From positions 25,061,716 through 25,125,715 of the forward strand of contig NC_045144.1 of the NCBI RefSeq assembly GCF_008831285.2: a DNA stretch of 64,000 nucleotides. Reading direction: 5' to 3'. The notes beneath the pieces are model-generated. The model was not told the DNA's origin. It made no database searches and saw only the letters and a program-made list of their open reading frames with translations. The translations under genes and the position numbers were made by a program. Origin of the DNA: Nymphaea colorata (taxonomy: Eukaryota; Streptophyta; Magnoliopsida; Nymphaeales; Nymphaeaceae). Shown here piece after piece: positions 57,184 to 64,000 of the stretch. Within the stretch, counting starts at the first letter, position 1; every line of letters starts with the position of its first letter.

Positions 57184-60043
57184 AGATCCCATTATGCGGT
57201 AAAGAAAGTTCATTGTGAAGCTCCTACTTGTTATGCTCAATCAACTTAGTATTCATAAGCATAACAATCAATTTAATCAAAAGAAGCTTTACATTGTGAA
57301 GGAGCTTATACCTTTATCTGAATTTTGTAGGGAATGTCTTAGTTCTATGCCCTTCCCGTTCCTACTCAATTCTTTGAAATGTTTGCACAATTTAGTTATA
57401 GCCATCTAATTTCTATTAGTACCTGACTTGTGATCTCTTGTTGGCATTGCACAATGCAATCTAGATCATTATATTTTTATTTAATTGAGGCAGTGGTTAG
57501 GATTCTTGATTAAAGAGCAGATTTGGATGCGACATGTGTTTGACCAGAAAAAAGAAGACTTTTGAGTTTGGCTGTGTTGTTTAGAGTTGTTTGTTGTCAT
57601 TTTGTCACGTTAGTTGGACTTTTATTTGTATATGGAATCCATATCACATCATTTAACTAGTTGTTTTCTAATTTATTACATACCATAAAGTTTATGATCT
57701 TAATTACATAAAATCCATGTCGTAAGTTGCATCTTAGGTTCTCTTATGTCAAAAGCCTAATTTTACAAATAGAATAATCGTTTTTTGGCAGTCGATTTTT
57801 TTTTTTGCTAAATCAGTTTAGTTGGCTGTAAAAACAATAATACCATATAGGCAACGAACTTAATACAGTGAATTTTTTTACTGGCCAATATTGCATGCAT
57901 AAAATGTTAGAAGATGGCCCACAGAAGTTGGTTATGTGCATCACTCTTATGTGTGATATGCTTTTTGCAGTGCAGCTTGAAATGACTAGAATACCCTTCA
58001 ACTGCCAAATGGATATGTTCTCTCCTATAAGGACAAAAGATGGAAAATGAAGATGACAAAATTTTAAAAATGCCCATTTCTTTACAAAGATTATTAAAAT
58101 GCCCCAAAATCTCAACATATGTGGTATGTCGTGTATCACTGTATTGGATATCTTTACTCGTAGCAGTAGAAATGAATTCATAAATAAGTGCAAGAAGGCA
58201 TCTTTACAATAAATGCCAAGGGTACACTCGTGTTGAAAATATGGACCACATTATATTTGTAATTAATTTCAAATTTTTTTTAGAGTATAGTGTTGAAATT
58301 CCAAATTAAGCTATATGGGTGTTTGATTACTTTATATTTGTGATCCACCAATATGATTTGACATGCTTTTTCCCTGATGTAGCAAAAAATCCACAAAAAA
58401 GTCCATGAATTGTCAAACTAACTATACGTGGATCTTCAGTTGGATTTGGGTCTACCAGACGCGGCCTGATCCTTGATGGTCAGGTGGGGACCTATGCTGT
58501 CAAAATGGCGCTCGGGCCATCCAGGGTCTGACTCTGAATCAAGCTGGCCCGGGGCCGATGCTCAACCCTAATGGTAATGGCCAATGGACATTATTAGCTG
58601 CACAATTAACTTGTAGGGCCAATAACTAGTAGTCATTTATAAACTGTAAATAACCACACAAAGAAGGAACCTAAAGTGGAAAAATTTGTTTTGGTTATGT
58701 CCACATTATATAGAAGAAAGTAAAGAGCGAAAATTTGTTTTGGTAGTGTAAATTAAAAGCTAAGGTATATCTCTGCCTAATTTTTGGATGCATGCAAATC
58801 CTCACTAAGTGCTACATATGTATTCAATATGTAGGGCTGGGCAGTCCATGCATCTTCAAAATGGAAAAAAAATAAAATCAGGTTGTCTTTCAAAGCTTTT
58901 AATTTTTATTCTCTTCAATTTCTCTGTCTAGTTAGGATTCAACTAAATGGTATATACTTCCCCACTGGGACCTCCATGCACCAAATTGTTGCATGAGTTA
59001 AAGAGATGAGCCTAATTTTGTTTCAAAAAACATCTTAAGATATGAAACAATACTATGGGGCTATGCAATAATCTTTTGCCCCATATTGGATAAATTATGT
59101 CTCTTCTTCCTTCTCATTTAAAAGAAAGTGAATATTACTCTACCATCAAAACCCTATTTATCATGACCATCAAGCTTCTCCAACGGTTCAACCAAAGCCT
59201 TGAATAAAATATGCTTGGGTCAGCCTCCTACTTTAGTTTTAGTGCCACTAGCGGTCAACAATTTCACTACTCTACTAAATTCAAGCCACTTTGCAGCCAA
59301 GACATTCTAACTTCCACTTCTTCCTCCAAACTTGGCTGATCCTTATGAGGAGCACCATGCAACAAAGGTGTGAACTCTGCAGTTTTACTGATGTTTAATG
59401 ATCATTATGCATGCACTACAAAGTAGGTTTGAATAAGCAAATGATGCAAAGTTTGTAGGTAAGAATATGTAAAATAATGCTATTTCTATTTGTATAACAA
59501 TTGAAGCCAATGGAAAAGTTAATTGCTGGATAGAATCTATTTATCTACCTTATTCCAATGGAACATAACTTGCATCCTTTTTCTTGTTAAAGTGTTATTT
59601 TCTAATAATTCTTCGTTTTTCAAGACACTTCTCGTGAAATAGCTCTCTTGCATTAGCATTTTCTATATCTATGCCTCCCTTTATTTACTCTTGAGAAATG
59701 AGTCTTGTCACTATTTGAGCTCATATAAAAAAAATTGTCTTGCACTCCTTTGAAGGACGGGTTTTGATAACATAAAGTGAAACATGGTTGGTGTTGGAAA
59801 ATAATAAAATACAAGGTTTAAGATGAATAACTAACTAGCTTGTTACTGATTTTAAATACAATCAGCCAAGCATATAAATGAGAGAGTGAGGGTTCATGAA
59901 CTCACCTTTTCTATTCTAATTAACCCCAATTTATTGGTAGCCAAATGCATAAATATTTTCAGTTAATTTTCTCAGAAGTCCAAATGAATGGAACCTATAT
60001 TTTTATGAAAAATGGTGAAACATAGAAAAAATTCAATGGAATA

Positions 60044-60256
60044 TTGTTCTTAATTATAACTGATTGCCTCTTGCATCTGTTATTCACTGCAGTGAGAGTG
60101 CCATGCATATCGCAAACTGTCATCATTAATACTCCATTGGAGAGATTGGAGGGGGTGATTACAACTATGCCTCTTTCAAAGGATGGGCAAAAAAAGGTCA
60201 AGCCTTATGTCCATGATATTGTAACGGGCATTGCAAATGGAATGCATAGAAGCTAA
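60044..60256 (+). CDS. Unidentified 70-codon exon-like frame
   Basis: An open frame whose C-terminal two thirds look protein-like: INTPLERLEGVITTMPLSKD then GQKKVKPYVHDIVTGIANGM. It is preceded by a TTCACTGCAG acceptor-like site at about 60082-60091, so the coding part may begin there at residue 17 rather than at the ATG. It ends in TAG at 60254-60256. I do not recognise the family. In the paralogue near 32845-32996, 'actcttggagag' replaces 'actccattggagag', a 2-bp loss that shifts the frame and kills it. It may be the last exon of an old gene or a captured fragment. Confidence 0.3.
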   Translation: MFLIITDCLLHLLFTAVRVPCISQTVIINTPLERLEGVITTMPLSKDGQKKVKPYVHDIVTGIANGMHRS

Positions 60257-61581
60257 TTAGTTTGCCACGCTTATTTTCCTTCTTATCTTGAAAAAAAAAA
60301 TTGGACAAAAAAATAATTTTATTTCACACAAAAAAAAAGTTTTCATTTGTTCCCAATAGAAGAGCACCGCTTACCTTACGTGGTGGGATATCATACGTGT
60401 AGCTCTCCAACAGCTCCCACTTAGGCTCAATCTAAGTTTTCCCAAAAAACCGGTCTCATTCTACAACAAGCATGATCATTTGTACATACTTAGGAGACAA
60501 AAAAGGACAAGATAAATCTCTCCATCCACTATCTACACTCTTCCAAATTGACAATGTTCTTCTAAAAGTCCCCAACATTGTGAAGGAAAAAAGGTGAGAT
60601 CTACCTGTAAGGCAAAGGAGACTCTTTGGATGTTGTGATCTTCCCCTCCAACAGCTCTTCATTTCCACCCAAAAATAGTTTACCTAAGGGTGCAACAAAA
60701 TCCATCCCCTTTTTTCAAATGGCATAAGAAAAGCCAAACAATGTTGTAGATTTCTACTACTGACTCCCGCACGTCGCCAAGACTTCCACCAAAGATTAAT
60801 AATGAGAACTGAGAGGGTGGTGGGAGAGAGAGAGATGAGAGGAAAGGTGGGTAGATAAGAACCAGTCCACTTGGCCTTCATAGTAAGCACTTAATCCCAA
60901 GACAAAAAAAATGAAGGTATGGAGATAGTGGCCGAGGGGTATAGCCACGAAGCATGATGTGCACATCACACCTCCGTGGATTGGGAGACGGGAGACAGAG
61001 AGGGAGCCAAAAATATTGACAAACAAAAAACAAATAATAAATAATACAAAATGAAATGGTGATGTTGATGCCAAAGAAACAATCAGAAAAACGGTATAAT
61101 CAAACTCCCCAATATCCACCTAACACCCCTCTCTCCAATAAAACATATCAGAGTTGATCACCCTCTGTTTAAATCCCTTCTTATTCTTGTGTCGTAAAAT
61201 TTAAAAGTAAAGAAAGCCTCAGCCACCTCTTTCCTGCAACCTTTCCTTACTTGCCCACCATGCCCATAAAAAAAACCTCCACCAAAGTAGTCTAAGTTTG
61301 CTGAAACATCAAACTTGTGGGGGAAGGTGAGCAAGGAAGGCAGGGTTGTTGGAAAAAGGTGATCGAGGTTTCAGTTTGTAATTTTAGATGGAAAAAAAAA
61401 AGAAGAAAAAGGAAATTTAAACAAAGGGTGAACAACTCAAAAGTGTTTAGTTACTGAGAGGGGCATTAGGTAAATATCAAGGAGTTTGATTAGACCATTT
61501 TCCTTACTATTTACATCAACATTGCCCCTCATTTCCTATTGTTTGTGTGCTTTTATTGGATTTTGCTTCACAATATTTCTA

Positions 61582-61583
<2 letters not shown>

Positions 61584-61620
<37 letters not shown>
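61584..61620. repeat. (CT)n microsatellite
   Basis: About 18 CT units; paralogous to 34327-34358. Confidence 0.95.
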
Positions 61621-61623
<3 letters not shown>

Positions 61624-62593
61624 GGAGGCAATGGCAATGCACAGAAGTCATGCCCTTACCGCAACTTTTTGGATGGGTAGGAGGTGAAGGGGAGATTCAC
61701 GGCATCTGAAGAGTTCCCTTTGCCTTACAAGTAGATCTTGCCATTTTTCCTTCACAAGCTGGAGGTTTAGAAGAACATGGGCAATTTGGAAGTGTCAAGT
61801 GTTGGATAAAGAGATCTTTTTTTTTCTCTCCTAAGTATGTGCAGATGATCATGATCCTTGCAAAACTCGACTGATTTGTGGAAAAACTTAAGACTGAACC
61901 TGAGTCTGAGCTGTGAGAGAGCTGCACATATGATATACCACCATGGGACCAATCCAATCAGGAAACATGAGTATTTCTTTGAAGAGATCTAGTAGGGAAG
62001 ATGAGGCGGGAAACCCATGGAGATTGAAGCTTAGAGTTCTAGAGTTTTGAGAACCATGAAAGTGAATTCTAATGCCAGCCTCATTTTTGCATTAGAATGA
62101 GGTTCAATATTAGAGGGGCGGAGCCAATTTCTTTTCTACAATGGGCATGACATATATAATTAACAAATTTTCAATTGGCCTTGGTGCAGCGACCTGGGTC
62201 TCATAGGACTCTCTCCTATAACTGAACTCAAGTCTATCGAGATCCAACATGTAAAATTCAAAGTTTAAGATTGAGCTCTGTAGGTGTTAAGTTGTCTTTG
62301 ATCATACTCGTATGGTTTTTGAAACTAGAGTTTTGAAAAGGATATGGATTTCTGAGATCATGTTGAAAAACATGAGTTCTAAAGTGTGTTCCACTAGAGG
62401 TTAAGTGAAATTGGGGTTCTTTTTGCTCAGACTAGTGACAAAAGCACAAGCATAGACCATGGTTCATTGAATCATCCTTATTGCTGATACGTGTATAAAG
62501 ATTCAAACAATTAAAACTAAAAGGTAATATATACACATGCTGAAAATAAATAAGTGGAACTGCAATTGTTAAAATAAAGAAACAAATTAAACT

Positions 62594-62596
<3 letters not shown>

Positions 62597-62626
<30 letters not shown>
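62597..62626. repeat. (GA)n microsatellite
   Basis: About 15 GA units; paralogous to 35342-35362. Confidence 0.9.
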
Positions 62627-62630
<4 letters not shown>

Positions 62631-63433
62631 TATAATTTAAATTTTATCGTAACTGAACAAGAAATTAGCAAACTAGCCTAGGGCCAGGAATGAAGAAACA
62701 AGAGTAAACTATATATCCTAAACTAAGCAGAAAGAAAAACTAATCCTAAGCTCACAAGAAAAACTAATCCTAAGCTCACAAGAAAATAAAAAGAAAACTG
62801 TGCTAAGCAAATAGGAAAAGCAACAAAGAAATAAGTAAAGAGAGGGACAAGAAAAATACTTGAACCTAGATATGCCTGAATACCTAAACCCGGTCTTGGA
62901 CCCAAACCTGACTTGTTGTGGTCTGAGTTAGAGTGTTTGGCTTATTGCTACTATAACTTCAGCCAAAATTTGTTACACACTTGAATTAAATTTATGTATA
63001 ATGGTTTTACTTATGCTTTTTGCTATTTCTTATTTAGTCTACTTATTATCTCAGCAGCTTCATTCCCAACTCACCTGTTATGTGATTTAATCGAAGCCAC
63101 CACATCCTAATTTCCTTTTAAATCAATTCAATTTAAACTTCAAATCCACAAATATTATAACTAAAAGGCATCGTGAACTTCAAGTTGCTCGCATACATCT
63201 AACTTGAAATAGAAAATCATAACCAAGTATAGTAAAAAGAGTTTGGAGGAGATATAAAAACTAAACAACATGCACGATCATTGGAAACTTATTGTTTCAT
63301 GTATAACTGTAGGCCACCACATCTCCCAATTTGAGTAAGCTTGTAAAGTGAGAGGCCAACTGCACTTCAACAAGTCTCATCTTGGCCTGATACTAATTTT
63401 GAGCATGGAAGCACATGTAATTGTGGTTATAAG

Positions 63434-63613
63434 CACTAACAGAGCCAGAAATTTTGACTGGTGTGGGCACTAATTTAATATGGTTTATGCTTTTAGGGGC
63501 ACCTATGTATATAAACACTAAAGTATATCAAATTGTTAATGTAAAAACAAATAAACTTTGTGAACCTGGCATGGGCAGTTGCCCACGCCAGTCACCATGT
63601 GGGTGCACCACTG
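63434..63613. mobile_element. Non-autonomous hAT MITE, duplicated copy
   Basis: Paralogue of 36146-36325, with the same flanks gttataag (63426-63433) and attataag (63614-63621). It inserted before the segmental duplication. Confidence 0.9.
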
Positions 63614-64000
63614 ATTATAAGTATGTGTGAGACAACATCGAATCAATCATCTCTCAACCCCCATGGCAGCATTTACGGAGTAGCAGCAGCTGCAGGAGCA
63701 GAAGAAGAGATGTAGATGGCTATTAGAGTTGCTGGCACAGAATGGCATGGTGAGGCTGTCCGTTTTCCTTTGACATTAACAGTCAGTCTAGAACAGTTTT
63801 CATGAATCAAACAACCTCTTGCATTATTTCCCTTTCTTCTTCTCTGACAAAAAACCAAAATGGAGAGCCATGTTGGCATCTCCTGTCATGTCCTTGAACC
63901 TACAGGCCTCCCCTTCCCTTTCCACCACCATTGTTGAAGACCTCCCGTTGTTCTTCATCCTTGTTCCCTCACAAACGGAAGAAGGCTTGGCATGCAAAGT
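63614..64000. repeat. Start of the foldback repeat, copy 2 (cut by window end)
   Basis: It corresponds to 36326-36711. The left arm is present. The right arm, expected about 70 bp beyond the window, is not seen. Confidence 0.75.

Larger units (their letters stand above)
57186..63425. other. Non-coding part of segmental duplication, copy 2
   Basis: Same content as 29967-36104: hAT-like terminus at 58438-58571, (CT)n at 61584-61620, (GA)n at 62597-62626 and dispersed repeat at 63003-63205. Apart from the exon-like frame at 60044-60256, no coding sequence is recognised. Confidence 0.5.
53888..64000 (+). repeat. Large segmental duplication, copy 2
   Basis: It is the paralogue of 26616-36711 and reaches the window edge. 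Unlike copy 1 it keeps the N-terminal half of the B3 gene upstream (53578-53887), a fuller LINE block near 56066 and two copies of a 24-bp unit at 62741-62786. Confidence 0.95.

Overview
The window is nuclear DNA from a flowering plant. It is AT-rich, full of transposable elements, and has intron-like spacing and plant gene families (cytosolic-type glutamine synthetase, SHI/STYLISH factor, plant B3 domain, soluble epoxide hydrolase). I cannot name the species. No multi-exon host gene is complete here. The only reasonably intact protein gene is an intronless B3-domain reading frame at 53578-54312. There are no rRNA genes, no convincing functional tRNA and no CRISPR.

Layout. 1-8000: low-coding DNA holding short fragments of four unrelated host genes in mixed orientation: an epoxide hydrolase exon (-), two glutamine synthetase pieces (+), a SHI/STYLISH domain piece (-) and a Dabb-domain piece (+). 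It also holds a tRNA-derived SINE. 8408-10438: an old LTR (-). 10930-13720 and 15735-17830: two copies of a dispersed repeat, each containing a roughly 700-760 bp palindrome. 19019-24960: a degenerate hAT transposon with BED-finger transposase remains. 24984-25454: a Tourist/PIF-Harbinger type MITE with a TTA target duplication, whose empty site is present twice elsewhere in the window. 26616-36711: first copy of a >10 kb segment (B3 fragment, hAT end, LINE-1 RT remnant, unassigned DNA, a small hAT MITE, a foldback repeat). 37259-37416: a hairpin MITE. 37516-40749: a second LTR of the same family with tandem repeats on both sides of its TATA box. 40965-44095: third palindrome-bearing repeat with a LINE zinc-finger piece. 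44802-48729: a solo LTR with perfect 5-bp target duplications. 48975-49074: exactly 100 N. 49075-52826: the preceding 3.8 kb again, most likely an unmerged contig overlap. 53578 to the window end: second copy of the >10 kb segment, headed by the fuller B3 gene.

How it fits together. The region grew by transposon insertion and segmental duplication. The terminus of a hAT element is joined in frame to the B3 coding sequence in one copy, and the same hAT end plus flank occurs three times (near 24.8, 27.0 and 54.25 kb). The strongest observations are the B3-hAT chimera, the gene-fragment mosaic, the palindrome family, and the probable assembly artefact around the N gap.
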